Notes under the pieces: model-generated
Told to the model about the DNA's origin: nothing
Database searches by the model: none
Seen by the model: only the letters and a program-made list of their open reading frames with translations
Source: Xanthobacter oligotrophicus
GTDB taxonomy: Bacteria > Pseudomonadota > Alphaproteobacteria > Rhizobiales > Xanthobacteraceae
Assembly (NCBI RefSeq): GCF_008364685.1
Contig: NZ_VTTL01000006.1
Span: 248,001-312,000, forward strand
DNA: 64,000 nucleotides
Reading direction: 5' to 3'
Position numbers and translations under genes: made by a program
In this document: positions 7,764-16,021 of the stretch, one piece after another
Position numbering within the stretch: position 1 is the stretch's first letter
How the letters are laid out: every line of letters begins with the position of its first letter

Positions 7764-9944
7764 TCAAAGCCCCGCCGGATCGATGCCGTTTTGCCGAAGA
7801 CGCTGGATCACCGCATCACGCGGCGCGCCACGCGAGATGGCGTCTCTTGCTTGCGCGAGTGGATCGCCGACCCCGCTCGCCCCTTGAGGCGCCCCCATCG
7901 AGGGATTGCTCGGGCCACCGCCGGGGGCCTGAGAGCCACCTGGAGCCCCGAAGTTCTGGCCCGCACCCGGCACCATTGCCCCCTGAGCCCGAAGCTTGGC
8001 GAGGCCGGTGGTGAGCGCATCCTTGAACTCGCCGAGTGCCGCCTTGTAGTCGTCGACGCTCTGCGCGGCGCTGAGACGGGCCATGGCCTGTTCGGCCTTC
8101 AGCCCTTCCACTTCCGTGATGGCGCCGCCGCCCTTGAGCATCCCATAACCCTGGAGGAACACCCCGCCGCGGAGCTGGTCCATGCGGGCCTGCACGCGGG
8201 CCGCGTCGGCGGTGAGGTTCGGCATGCGGGACGCCAAGGGCCCTAGCATCTCCGGCAACTTGGGGTCGTTCGCCAGCGCGTCGATATGGTCGCCGATCTG
8301 CTTCGCCATGCCCTCGGCGCCGGGCAACTGGGCCTGCGCCTGGCCGGCCGCCTTCCCGACTTCTCCGGCTGCCGCCTTGCCGGCCACGTTCTTCGGGATG
8401 ATGCCAATGGGTTGGTGGGTGATCTGGTCCGTCAGGACAAAGTGCGTGCCGGCATCGCTCACAATGGGCTTGCTGGACAAGGTGACACCGGCCGGCAACG
8501 GTGGCTGCACAACCGTGCCGTCGTCGCCAAGCTGCAGCATCACGGTGTTGCCCTGTGCATCCACCCCGAATTGCGGGGTCAAGCTGCGGCGCGGGCCTTC
8601 GCCTGCACCTCGCGCCGGAGCCGAAGCGATAACCCGTCCATTGGAATCGTATCGCACCGCGCCTGGCGACAGCGTGAAAGGCTCTTGCGCCTGCTTCTGC
8701 GCCGCGAACTGCTGCTGAAGAAGCGCCTGCGCCACCGCGCGCTGGCCTGGGGGGAGCCACGGGTTGCCCACCGCCTCCATGAGGACCGGAAGAGGCACGC
8801 TGCGCATGAGGTTCGCCGCACCGGGAGAGGGTTGCGGCGCCGGCTGTGCAGCCATGGCCTGAGCGACCTGCTGCATGCCGGGTGTCGGGCGCGCCGGGAT
8901 CGGATCGGCTCCGGGCACGGGCACGATGGGCGCACCAGAGGGCGGCATGAAGGTGGGGTCTGCACTCGCCACCTGCACCGGAGCGGCCGCCGGCTGGGCG
9001 CCACCCTGAAGACGGCGCACCCACGCCTGATCAGGCCCCTCGATGCCGAATCGCTCCCCGCCGAAGGCCGCCACCTGCGGCCCGGAGTTGAAGCCCACCG
9101 AGCCGGAGGCGTTTCCCGTGGCGTATTGCCCGACGTTCGATCCGCCAAGCACGGCCTTCACCACGTCGCCATAGCGGCCGGTGATCTGGGGATCCGCCGA
9201 GAACTGCGCTACGCGCTGATGCGTGATGGCTGGGAAATAGCTCCCGGACATGGTCTCGGCGAGGGTCTGGTTGCGCGCGGCGGCGCGGTTCAACATGCTT
9301 TCCATGAAAGCCTGCTGCGCCTGCGGCCCCTGGCTGCCCACCTCGGCATGCGTGAACGCCGCGAGGCGGGCCGCTACGACGGGATCCTGCAACTCTGGAG
9401 CGTAGCGGGTGCGCGCCTCTGCAAGGCCCGGAACGGTACCAGCTGCGGGCTGGGTTGGTGATTGTGCTGCCGGGACCGGCGCTCCGGCGTTCGGATCGAG
9501 GGATGCCACCTGCGTCATGGCATCGGCCACCCTGCGCACGCCCGGAGACGGGCCGGCCGGAGTGGTGGGGGCGGCCTGCGCCGGGGGCGCCGAAGCCGGC
9601 GCGGCTGCTGCGGGAACAGCAGGCGCCACGGGAGCCGCGCTGGTGGACGGAGGAGAAGCAGCGGCCGGCGCGCCGATCATCGCATCCACGATGGGCTGCC
9701 ATTTCTCCTGAGCCGAGGCGCGGGCCGCGCGCTCCGCCTCATCGGCGTCGCGAGCCTGCAACCCACCCACAACGCTGTTCGCTACGCGAGCCAAGCCCTG
9801 CGCCCAATGCTGGACCGGGGAATAATCGCTGCCCTGCTTGATCAACGCGTCGGCAATCTCCCGGCGCCTGGCGATTTCCTCGGGTGTGAGCTGGGCACCG
9901 CCCTGTCCCCATACGAACGTTTCGGGAGCCTGAGAGGTGGTCAT
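7764..9944 (-). CDS. Large phage structural/ejection-like protein with a cell-wall-hydrolase-like segment
   Basis: 726 residues. Residues 1-60 are ordinary, about 60-160 is Ala/Pro-rich linker, about 170-310 resembles a muralytic segment (RLAAFTHAEVGSQGPQAQQA, then MLNRAAARNQTLAETMSGSY, like SleB/transglycosylase-type phage hydrolases), followed by another Pro-rich linker. The C-terminal 200 residues contain the GGGAITEVEGLKAEQAMARL motif found in phage ejection or tail proteins. It would act in the virion or during DNA entry, opening peptidoglycan. It is transcribed with, and overlaps, the 1,078-residue protein gene. Enzymatic activity is not certain because the catalytic Glu was not pinned down. 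Confidence 0.6.
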   Translation of the reverse strand: MTTSQAPETFVWGQGGAQLTPEEIARRREIADALIKQGSDYSPVQHWAQGLARVANSVVGGLQARDADEAERAARASAQEKWQPIVDAMIGAPAAASPPSTSAAPVAPAVPAAAAPASAPPAQAAPTTPAGPSPGVRRVADAMTQVASLDPNAGAPVPAAQSPTQPAAGTVPGLAEARTRYAPELQDPVVAARLAAFTHAEVGSQGPQAQQAFMESMLNRAAARNQTLAETMSGSYFPAITHQRVAQFSADPQITGRYGDVVKAVLGGSNVGQYATGNASGSVGFNSGPQVAAFGGERFGIEGPDQAWVRRLQGGAQPAAAPVQVASADPTFMPPSGAPIVPVPGADPIPARPTPGMQQVAQAMAAQPAPQPSPGAANLMRSVPLPVLMEAVGNPWLPPGQRAVAQALLQQQFAAQKQAQEPFTLSPGAVRYDSNGRVIASAPARGAGEGPRRSLTPQFGVDAQGNTVMLQLGDDGTVVQPPLPAGVTLSSKPIVSDAGTHFVLTDQITHQPIGIIPKNVAGKAAAGEVGKAAGQAQAQLPGAEGMAKQIGDHIDALANDPKLPEMLGPLASRMPNLTADAARVQARMDQLRGGVFLQGYGMLKGGGAITEVEGLKAEQAMARLSAAQSVDDYKAALGEFKDALTTGLAKLRAQGAMVPGAGQNFGAPGGSQAPGGGPSNPSMGAPQGASGVGDPLAQARDAISRGAPRDAVIQRLRQNGIDPAGL

Positions 9945-9947
9945 AGA

Positions 9948-10139
9948 TCAGTCCTTCCGGCTCTTTCGGGATTGCGGAGCCTGCGGCGGCTTCACGCCGG
10001 TACGCTCAATGTGCTGGGCGATGGCGCGGCGGCCGAACTCGCTTTGCGTCAGGTTCTTGCGAGCGGCCGCCTCGGCGATGGCTGCCATGAACTCGCCCGA
10101 ACAACGGAAATTGAAAACCTCAGTGTTTCGTGTCGCCAT
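9948..10139 (-). CDS. Small ribbon-helix-helix DNA-binding protein
   Basis: 63 residues from ATG 10139, with GGAGG seven bases upstream; an in-frame ATG further upstream has no such site. The N-terminal half (TEVFNFRCSGEFMAAIAEAA) can form the beta strand and helix A of an Arc/MetJ-type RHH domain, and QSEFGRRAIAQHIER the second helix. The basic tail SRKSRKD follows. Such proteins act as dimers and often repress their own operon or phage late genes. It stands directly in front of the two large virion-like genes, so it may set their expression; this is an inference. Confidence 0.6.
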   Translation of the reverse strand: MATRNTEVFNFRCSGEFMAAIAEAAARKNLTQSEFGRRAIAQHIERTGVKPPQAPQSRKSRKD

Positions 10140-10232
10140 ATTCGCCTCCAGAAGAATTACTGTACTACGGAGGCGCGAAATCTGAAATGGATGGATACTT
10201 TCCAAATATATGTCAGGACGCGTCCAGACGGT

Positions 10233-10643
10233 TCATTGCAGAATTATTTCCGGTTTGTTTTTAGTCAGACCATCTTCAGCCTCCACCATCCGGCGCCAGT
10301 GCTCGGCCTGATGCTGATGCGTCGCGCACAGCCCCATCAGGTCGACGTTTCGCTGCAGCAGGTCGTTGACCGCCCATTCGAGGCTATCCACCCGACGCAG
10401 CATGCCCTGCCGCTCGGTGTTGAGACCGTCCACCATCAAGCGCAGTCCCTCCACCTGCGCGCCGAGGTCCAGGGCGGCGGCCTGATACAGGTCCGCCAGC
10501 GCCGCGCGGTTCTTCAGCCGTTGCCGGGCATGGCGCCGGCGCTCGGCGCGGGCTGAAGGCTTCGGCGTCCCATGGCGGATGCTGGCCCAGTCCGCGACGG
10601 TGCGCAGGAGCGTGGCGAAAAGTGAAATGCGGGTGCCCTGCAT
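10233..10643 (-). CDS. Hypothetical protein with coiled-coil-like region
   Basis: 136 residues from ATG 10643, chosen because TTGGAGAA lies upstream; a longer frame to 10757 runs through the repeat array and has no ribosome site. The sequence begins MQGTRISLFATLLRTVADWA, then a basic segment (KPSARAERRRHARQRLKNR) and a long heptad-like helix (residues about 55-115) with LGAQVEGLRLMVDGLNTERQ. No family recognised. It lies between the HTH gene and the RHH gene in the leftward operon. Confidence 0.45.
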   Translation of the reverse strand: MQGTRISLFATLLRTVADWASIRHGTPKPSARAERRRHARQRLKNRAALADLYQAAALDLGAQVEGLRLMVDGLNTERQGMLRRVDSLEWAVNDLLQRNVDLMGLCATHQHQAEHWRRMVEAEDGLTKNKPEIILQ

Positions 10644-10671
10644 CGTGGATTCTCCAAGGTGGCAGATGTCA

Positions 10672-10798
10672 TCATTTGTCATGGTCGCAGCTCGCGAAAT
10701 ACAGGCCGCGAACCTGTCATTTGCTGTCATCATGGGCTGACGGCGGGATGTTCTCATTTGTTCTCATCCGACCGATCCCGAATGTTCACATTTGTTGA
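10672..10798 (-). repeat. Four spaced CAAATG-centred repeats, candidate operator array
   Basis: On the minus strand ATGACAAATGA-like units occur at 10672-10682 (TGACAAATGA), 10717-10730 (ATGACAGCAAATGA), 10754-10767 (ATGAGAACAAATGA) and 10787-10798 (CAACAAATGTGA). The cores are 45, 37 and 34 bp apart. The array spans the 3' end of the HTH gene (10764-11096) and the leader of the next gene. The HTH protein is the obvious candidate to bind it. Confidence 0.45.
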
Positions 10799-11096
10799 CC
10801 TTGGAAGCCGCCGCAGAAGCCTGCCGCCGATGGGTGTTCACCGTCTGCGGCGACACCCCGGCCCGCCGGGCAATCTCCCGGTCGGAAAGTTCGGGATGCG
10901 CTGCGAGGATGGCGAGCACGTCGGCGCGCTTGTCCGAGTTGGTGCGGCGGGGTGCGGGCTGGGGCACTGAAACAGGGTCCGAACCGTTGGTGGTGCTGTT
11001 TTCCGCCCCGGCGGGTTCCATCAGCATCATCTCGAAATCGAGACGGAGTGCCGTCAGCGTCGCGGCCTCTTCAGCAAGGTCGCGGTGGATCGCCAT
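10764..11096 (-). CDS. Helix-turn-helix protein (phage regulator-like)
   Basis: 110 residues from ATG 11096. The C-terminal part, residues about 65-100 (KRADVLAILAAHPELSDREI, then ARRAGVSPQTVNTHRRQ), is a clear resolvase/MarR-style helix-turn-helix with an invariant-looking ARRAGVS turn. The N-terminal part is acidic and unrecognised. It overlaps the end of the upstream gene (11054-11344) by 43 bases in another frame, as expected in a compact phage operon. The repeat array at 10672-10798 begins inside its 3' end, so it may regulate downstream genes. Identity of the targets is unknown. Confidence 0.55.
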   Translation of the reverse strand: MAIHRDLAEEAATLTALRLDFEMMLMEPAGAENSTTNGSDPVSVPQPAPRRTNSDKRADVLAILAAHPELSDREIARRAGVSPQTVNTHRRQASAAASKVNKCEHSGSVG

Positions 11097-11344
11097 GCAG
11101 CTTGCTCGGCCCGCCACCCTGGCTCCTTCGCCTCCATCCAATCGTCGAAGCCGTCGAAGATGCTGCGGGCGGTCGGTGGCGGCGGCGCGGTGTCCAACTT
11201 GGACATGGCTTCGGCGAGCGTCAGGCCGGCGGCCTTGGCGATGGCCTCGGCGCGGGAGCGGGCAGCAGCCCGTTCGCCCTCGGTCGCGCCGCCGGTCATC
11301 AGGCCGCGCACCTTCCGCAGCTTCTCGATATCGAACGTCGCCAT
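11054..11344 (-). CDS. DUF2786-like small protein
   Basis: 96 residues from ATG 11344. Residues 1-45 (IEKLRKVRGLMTGGATEGER, then AAARSRAEAIAKAAGLTLAEA) match the pattern of DUF2786 domains: a short helix, a Gly-rich turn after which many Ala-rich helices follow, ending in a hydrophobic GL motif. The C-terminal part (FDGFDDWMEAKEPGWRAEQ) is aromatic and acidic. Similar proteins are common next to phage replication genes; function is unknown. Its start overlaps the end of the Zn-finger-like gene. Confidence 0.5.
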   Translation of the reverse strand: MATFDIEKLRKVRGLMTGGATEGERAAARSRAEAIAKAAGLTLAEAMSKLDTAPPPPTARSIFDGFDDWMEAKEPGWRAEQAAWRSTATLLKRPRR

Positions 11345-11844
11345 CAGGGCCTCGCAATGGTGGCGGCGGCGGGAAGCGCCGAGCGCATCAGCTCCGCGAC
11401 ACGTGCTGCCTGCTGCTGCCGGAAGGTCGCGTGACACGCGCTACGGCAAAGCCACAGGTTGACCCATTGTTTTGGGGTGAGGATGGGAAGAAGGGGGGAA
11501 CCCTCGCGACCCGGCCCGCCGCACACGAAGCATTTCAGCGGGTCGTTCTGGTGCGGCACCAGCCGGGGGTCGTTCCTGAGCGCGGCCGCGACCATCGCCA
11601 CGGCACGACGCTCGGCTTCCGCGTGGGCCAGTCCCGCCGCGTTCATCAGGCGCGCGACCGTCCGCGCATGCAGGGCGGCAACCTCATCGAGAGGCATCGG
11701 GAATTTTATGTTTTCGCACCTACCCCCTGCTACACTTGCTACGTTTGCTACGGTTTGAGGTATTTCAGTATTGAGTGTAGCAACTGTAGCAACTGTAGCA
11801 GGGGGCACCTGCGTTTTCGCGCATTTGAATGGAGCCCATCCCAT
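11344..11844 (-). CDS. Putative zinc-binding phage protein; coding start uncertain because of iterons
   Basis: Up to 166 residues. Two starts are possible. ATG 11844 has GGAGG upstream that overlaps the primase stop, but its first 49 codons read through the GTAGCA repeat palindrome and give the low-complexity ATVATVATL...TVANVASVAGG. ATG 11697 skips the repeats but has a weak site. The common part has an Ala-rich helical domain and a Cys pair/Cys pair (CFVCGG about 45 residues from the C-terminal end region, then WLCRSACHATFRQQQ), like an HNH-type or treble-clef zinc fold lacking obvious catalytic His. It is probably a nucleic-acid-binding protein of the replication module. Confidence 0.5.
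   Translation of the reverse strand: MGWAPFKCAKTQVPPATVATVATLNTEIPQTVANVASVAGGRCENIKFPMPLDEVAALHARTVARLMNAAGLAHAEAERRAVAMVAAALRNDPRLVPHQNDPLKCFVCGGPGREGSPLLPILTPKQWVNLWLCRSACHATFRQQQAARVAELMRSALPAAATIARP
11721..11805. repeat. Palindrome of triple GTAGCA iterons, candidate replication origin or operator
   Basis: Two 29-bp arms in inverted orientation, 11723-11751 and 11777-11805, match at 26 of 29 bases. Each arm has three GTAGCA units 10 bp apart and ends in GTAGCAGGGGG, separated by 25 bp of AT-richer spacer. Units exactly one helical turn apart suggest cooperative binding of one protein. It lies between the primase-polymerase stop and the next gene. Positions 11721-11765 recur perfectly, inverted, at 19495-19539. 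Confidence 0.65.
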
Positions 11845-11847
11845 GGC

Positions 11848-14223
11848 TTACGCCTCCCCCACTGCGATGAGCATGCGGGGCCGGCTGGATGTCTCCCGCA
11901 CCCATCCGTGCTTCATCAGAATGGAGACAATGCGCTCCAAAGTTTCCTTGGTCCGGATCGGGCCGGGGCCATGTTGCAGGATGTACCGAAACGCCATCGG
12001 TTCCCGCTCCGCGCCCTCCGCCCGCATCCAGTCCAGCAGGCGCTGCGCCATCAGCAGGTCGGGGTTCGTGCGCCCCGCCGCGTGAAGCCTCAGCGCTTCC
12101 CCGACATAGAAGTCCATCAGGCCAATGGCGCAATCCATTGCCTCCGGACCGATTTCCTCGGCATCGAGGTTCGCATAGGCCGTGAGCACCCCGGCAATCC
12201 TGGCCGCGTGCTCCGCCGCCTTCGCGGCGAAGTCCTGGATCCCGCGGAATTCGTCATCACCCCGCAGCGCCTGTTCGACATGGTTGAAGAACTGGCGCCA
12301 CCGGGCGCCGGCCTCGGCCGATATCTCCAGCGTGGCCGGCGTCAGTTCGTTGCGCGTGCCGTCGGCGAGCGGAGGGCGCTTCTCCAGAATGGTGAGGATG
12401 CGGGCACCATAGCTGCGGATCGCCGCGTCATCCTCGGGGGCCGTCTCGCGGTAGAAGCGGGTGCCGGCGATACTGGCCGGAGCCGCCACCAGCACCCGCG
12501 ACAAGAGCCCCTGATCGCGCAGCACCGGATCGGCAAGGAAAGTTGCGGCGGCATGGGGCTGCACCATGACGTGGAGCGCCAGCCGCCGGCCGGGCAGGAT
12601 GGAAACGCCGTCGCCGGCCCGGATGCGCTTCACCGGCTTGCCGTCCCATAGCTCGGACAGCATAGCGGCCGTGCGCAGCCGGTTGTCTTCCGACATGCCG
12701 TGCGACCCGGTGAACACCCCGCCCTCCGCCGTGAACACCCCGAGCGCCGCATGCGCCCACGGCCAGTTCTTCGTCAGCCCGTCCGGCGTCAGGTCCCCGG
12801 TGACGATGAAGGGGGCAAGAGGGCGCTCCGGCTCCGCGCCGAGCATGGAAAGCGCATGCTTGCGGTCCGCATGGGCCAGCTTCTTGTTGGTCTCTATATG
12901 CCGCTTCTCGGCGCTCCATGCTGTGTGGTCGATCCGGTATTGCTCCATCGCCGCGATGTGCGTTTCGCGCAGGTTGCTTTCGTGCCGGTAGACCGGCCAC
13001 AGGGCCTCATTGTCCGCGGAGGTTTTCCGGTCGCCGGAGGCCGCCACCGTGACGAAATCGCAGGAGAGCGGGCGCACCTGGCCGAAGGGCAAGCGAACAT
13101 CGCAATGCGCCTGCGCGGCGAGGCTGGCGGCGGCGAGAACTGATTGCGCGGCGATGGCGTCGGGCACTTGCACCTTGCGGGCGATGGCGCGGGCCGCCTC
13201 CGCCAGCGGCCCGAGGGCGTCCATGGGATAGGGCTCGGGTGCCGCGAGCGGCGGAAAGAGGGGAAGCGGGCTGTCGCCGGCTGCTGACGCATCATCATTC
13301 GGCGCGCTGGCGGCGTGCATGCTGCTCCCTTGTCTGTTCGAAATGTCCCGCGGCTTCTGCCGCCCGGCGGCCAACCCGCTCTCGATGGTGGCGCGCACCG
13401 GGCGCTCCCCATCGTCGGCGATGAGGCCGCAGGATGTGGCGGCGCTGATAAGCTCGCCGCGCACGGTGTCCTCATCCACCAGCCCGGCGCCCACCAGCTG
13501 GCCGAGGCTGAAGGCGGCTGTATTGAGCTGGTTGTTGCGCTCGCCGCGGCCGCTCTGCGCCAGAGCCCAGCATTCGCCGGCAATCGCCGACTGGACATAG
13601 CGGCTTTGCGGTACCTGGCGGCTGGCAAGGTCCACGATTTTCGGGCTCTGCCGGGCCTCGGGAGCGGGCTCCTCAAGCAGTTCGTAAAGCCAACCCTCGG
13701 CCTCGGCGAAATGGAAGAAGTCCGTGGGATCTTCGATTTCGTAGCTGCGGCCGTCCGTCAGCTGGGAGCCGGCGGCGATGACATAGCCGCCTTCGCCGCG
13801 CACGTTGATGCCGCGGATGCCGCGTGCCCGCAGGCCGCGTTCCGTGTTCGTCACCGGCCGGTCTTCGCGCCAGCGGAACAGCAGGTGCTTGCCGCCGCTG
13901 GGCGTGAGGTGGGCATGGGTGCGGATCGGCGGATGCTGGCGCGCGATGTTCTCCCATGCCTTGAGGCCGTCCGCGTCGCCCGGCTCCTTCGCCACGTCGG
14001 GGTCGATGGCCCAAACACCATTCTCGCGGCCCATGGGCACGCCGATCAGGGCATCCGGCCATTGCGTCCACCAAGCCCGGATCTGGGCTTCGTCCCGGCT
14101 CGCGGCCTTGAAGCCGTGATCGATGAGGGGGCGCTTGGAAACGCCGCGCTCGGGCGAGGGGTTGCAGGGGAACACCTTCCACCCGCGCCCGGCGTAGTCG
14201 AGGGCATGATCCAGCGGCGTCAT
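11848..14223 (-). CDS. Primase-polymerase fused to DUF3987, element replication protein
   Basis: 791 residues from ATG 14223 (GGGGGTG upstream, overlapping the previous stop). The N-terminal 190 residues form a bifunctional primase/polymerase domain: GWKVFPC at 14-20, the metal-binding Asp74-x-Asp76 in WAIDPD and SGGKHLLFR with His113. Residues about 325-700 match DUF3987, with the P-loop-like ASGDRKTSAD segment typical of that family, which probably acts as a helicase-like ATPase. Together these could prime and unwind the element's own origin. A palindromic iteron array follows the gene immediately. It is the strongest sign that the element replicates autonomously after excision. Confidence 0.85.
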   Translation of the reverse strand: MTPLDHALDYAGRGWKVFPCNPSPERGVSKRPLIDHGFKAASRDEAQIRAWWTQWPDALIGVPMGRENGVWAIDPDVAKEPGDADGLKAWENIARQHPPIRTHAHLTPSGGKHLLFRWREDRPVTNTERGLRARGIRGINVRGEGGYVIAAGSQLTDGRSYEIEDPTDFFHFAEAEGWLYELLEEPAPEARQSPKIVDLASRQVPQSRYVQSAIAGECWALAQSGRGERNNQLNTAAFSLGQLVGAGLVDEDTVRGELISAATSCGLIADDGERPVRATIESGLAAGRQKPRDISNRQGSSMHAASAPNDDASAAGDSPLPLFPPLAAPEPYPMDALGPLAEAARAIARKVQVPDAIAAQSVLAAASLAAQAHCDVRLPFGQVRPLSCDFVTVAASGDRKTSADNEALWPVYRHESNLRETHIAAMEQYRIDHTAWSAEKRHIETNKKLAHADRKHALSMLGAEPERPLAPFIVTGDLTPDGLTKNWPWAHAALGVFTAEGGVFTGSHGMSEDNRLRTAAMLSELWDGKPVKRIRAGDGVSILPGRRLALHVMVQPHAAATFLADPVLRDQGLLSRVLVAAPASIAGTRFYRETAPEDDAAIRSYGARILTILEKRPPLADGTRNELTPATLEISAEAGARWRQFFNHVEQALRGDDEFRGIQDFAAKAAEHAARIAGVLTAYANLDAEEIGPEAMDCAIGLMDFYVGEALRLHAAGRTNPDLLMAQRLLDWMRAEGAEREPMAFRYILQHGPGPIRTKETLERIVSILMKHGWVRETSSRPRMLIAVGEA

Positions 14224-14225
14224 GC

Positions 14226-14501
14226 TCACCCCCAATCGATTTCGTCGTGGTTCTGGGGTTCGTCCGCCACCTGGACATCCAGGATTTCGGCGGGCGGTGG
14301 GTATTCGGCGGAATAGAGGCGGCCCGCGAGGGCAACGGCCTCATCCTTCGTCGGGAAGTAGGTGCGGCTGACCACGTAGGTGCCGCGGCGCTGGAGGACG
14401 GACCAACCGTCCTCCTCCATCACCACCGTGACCGACGCGCCGATGAAAGCGCGGCGAGCGGAGCGGATTGCGCGAACCGGAAGGAAGGCGATGCGGCTCA
14501 C
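14226..14501 (-). CDS. Hypothetical small phage protein
   Basis: 91 residues, GTG start at 14501 overlapping the upstream stop in a GTGA arrangement. Basic N-terminus (RAIRSARRAFIG), then a beta-rich core (SVTVVMEEDGWSVLQRRGTY) with YFPTKDEAVALAGRLYSAEY, and an acidic tail. The W-x-V-x-R...F-x-T-K-D-E-A pattern is like DUF2188-type proteins, but the match is weak. Part of the tightly coupled set that ends with the primase. Confidence 0.45.
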   Translation of the reverse strand: MSRIAFLPVRAIRSARRAFIGASVTVVMEEDGWSVLQRRGTYVVSRTYFPTKDEAVALAGRLYSAEYPPPAEILDVQVADEPQNHDEIDWG

Positions 14502-14800
14502 GAGACACCCCCGTCGCCCATCTCGGTGATGATCGGAGCGCCGAAGGCCTGGTGCTGGGGATCGCGATTGATCCGCAGCGCCGTCGTCAACGCCCCGCCG
14601 AAGCTCGCGTGCTCATCTTCCAACCAGCCGCCGCTATCTCGCTCGTGGTCCACCACAAGGCACTGGAAATGCGTGAGGCTGTCGGGGATCACATAGATGC
14701 GGTAGCGGTGCTGGCGCTCTTCCTTGATCTGGATCCACCCACCCGGATGGGGGGTGACAACGCGGCGAACGCGACCGGGATTGGAGATGCGAGCTGCCAT
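14498..14800 (-). CDS. Hypothetical small phage protein
   Basis: 100 residues from ATG 14800, preceded by the strong ribosome site AAGGAGGT. No recognised domain: a basic start (ARISNPGRVRRVV), then beta-rich WIQIKEERQHRYRIYVIPDS and FQCLVVDHERDSGGWLEDEH. The ATG overlaps the stop of the upstream gene (ATGA). Coupled to the following GTG-started gene. Confidence 0.5.
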   Translation of the reverse strand: MAARISNPGRVRRVVTPHPGGWIQIKEERQHRYRIYVIPDSLTHFQCLVVDHERDSGGWLEDEHASFGGALTTALRINRDPQHQAFGAPIITEMGDGGVS

Positions 14801-14994
14801 CACTGCACCTCCTTCCCAAGGCCTGCGGCCTCGGCGTGGACAAGGGTGACGCTGAAGGGAACGCCGAGGGCGGACGCAAGCCGATGGGCCGCGAGGTGAA
14901 GGGTGTTCGGGAGGATCGAAGACGCGGGCTTCGCGCTGCTGGTGGGCGGCGGACGCTTGCCCGCACGGCGGGCCTGAGGTATGGATTTGGTCAT
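14800..14994 (-). CDS. Very small hypothetical protein
   Basis: 64 residues from ATG 14994. Basic, Pro/Ser-rich N-terminal half (KSIPQARRAGKRPPPTSSAK), then an amphipathic Ala/Leu-rich half. Its stop overlaps the start of the next gene. The coupling, rather than any homology, is the support for it being real. Confidence 0.4.
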   Translation of the reverse strand: MTKSIPQARRAGKRPPPTSSAKPASSILPNTLHLAAHRLASALGVPFSVTLVHAEAAGLGKEVQ

Positions 14995-15073
14995 GGAAAT
15001 CGCTCTCGGAAGGGGTGGTTTCGACGCGACAATCCGCACCCGGCGCCTTCAGCAAGCGTCGGGTGTTGTCGTT

Positions 15074-15325
15074 TCAGGCGGCAGGCAGGCTGTGCAGCCA
15101 GGCATCGAGGTCGGTGCGCAGGACGAGGGTGCGCCGGCCGTACTTCTTCGCCTTCAGCTTGCCGTCGCGGATGGCCCGATTCACAGTGCTGAGGCTGACG
15201 CCCACCCGCTTCGCGACGCTCTTCGGGCCGAGCGCGTCATATTCCTTGGTATTGACCTCTGCCGCGGAAGCCTTCCCGCGCTCTCCATCGGTATGGGCGA
15301 CGTTGTGCATTTGATCCTCGCTCAT
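15074..15325 (-). CDS. AlpA/MerR-type helix-turn-helix excisionase-like protein
   Basis: 83 residues from ATG 15325. The core, about residues 32-75, is a DNA-binding HTH_17 domain: GPKSVAKRVGVSLSTVNRAI, RDGKLKAKKYGRRTLVLRTD and DLDAWLHSLP, the standard pattern of AlpA and phage excisionases (helix, wing, LDAWL end helix). In islands with P4-type integrases this protein directs excision and activates int. A charged N-terminal extension of 30 residues is unusual. It lies first in the run leading to the primase. Confidence 0.75.
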   Translation of the reverse strand: MSEDQMHNVAHTDGERGKASAAEVNTKEYDALGPKSVAKRVGVSLSTVNRAIRDGKLKAKKYGRRTLVLRTDLDAWLHSLPAA

Positions 15326-15436
15326 GACCGTCAGATTTCAACGTTGGTTGATCTGACCTGTCGTGAGGATGTCTGAGTTTTTCTGCCCTGTCGGCCGGCA
15401 AAAGGATTGCAATTGGTCTGCAATTCGAGAGCGGAA

Positions 15437-16021
15437 TTAGAAGCCTTTTGCCGGCCTTTTAGAAACCGTCGCAGAGCCGTTGATTTCACTGGGTTTGCCG
15501 CGCTGTTCCGCCCCCGGCACCCACACGCCCACGACGCGCCCCACCAGTTTCTCGGCGGCGTGCTCGGTGGTGAAGGGGCCTTCACTGGTGCCGACACAGC
15601 CCGTGCGCAGCGCGGCGGCGTACCCCTCCCGCGTGCCCGGCGGGATCCAGTGGCAGGCGGTCCAGCACACGACCGGCACCGCGCCCTCTTCCGGCCGGAG
15701 CACCATGCACCCGTCCGGGCGCTGGAATTCTCTCCGGCCGCGCATCTGGCAGATGCGATAGACGAAGCCGCATTCCGTGTTCGGAGACGTGTAGGACATC
15801 AGGAACAGCTCGCCCTCGGCCGGTTGATGGTCGGCCAGGTCCACCACCGCGAATTCGCCGCGCCGCAGGTGCGGATAGAAGGCGTCGTCCGGGACGGGAA
15901 ACGTCATATGCCCGGCCGGCAGCGTCGGGAACATCATCAGGGCGCGCAGCTCGGGTTGGTGCTCGAACTGGATGGCGCGGGCTTTCGGGGCAGGCCGGCC
16001 GGCAGAGGTGCGGCGGGTCAT
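15437..16021 (-). CDS. S24/LexA-fold-like protein without an obvious catalytic Ser
   Basis: 194 residues from ATG 16021, overlapping the previous stop (ATGA). Residues 30-80 (FPTLPAGHMTFPVPDDAFYP, then LRRGEFAVVDLADHQPAEGELFLM) resemble the beta-rich S24 peptidase fold of phage repressors, where the DDSM motif carries the catalytic Ser; here the position reads DDAFY. No HTH domain is present. It could be a non-cleaving relative. The basic C-terminus (RGKPSEINGSATVSKRPAKG) is unrecognised. The match is by pattern only, so the name is tentative. Confidence 0.35.
   Translation of the reverse strand: MTRRTSAGRPAPKARAIQFEHQPELRALMMFPTLPAGHMTFPVPDDAFYPHLRRGEFAVVDLADHQPAEGELFLMSYTSPNTECGFVYRICQMRGRREFQRPDGCMVLRPEEGAVPVVCWTACHWIPPGTREGYAAALRTGCVGTSEGPFTTEHAAEKLVGRVVGVWVPGAEQRGKPSEINGSATVSKRPAKGF

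Noticed and set aside
5089-7887. 932-codon plus-strand frame opposite the large virion gene
   Set aside because: Antisense shadow of a high-GC gene: Arg/Gly/His-rich, no domain, no ribosome site.
11723-11805. CRISPR-like repeat array
   Set aside because: Units are 10 bp apart with no spacers and are arranged as a palindrome; no cas genes.
15331-15597. 88-codon minus-strand frame beside the excisionase gene
   Set aside because: Overlaps the 194-residue gene in another frame, composition not protein-like, no ribosome site.
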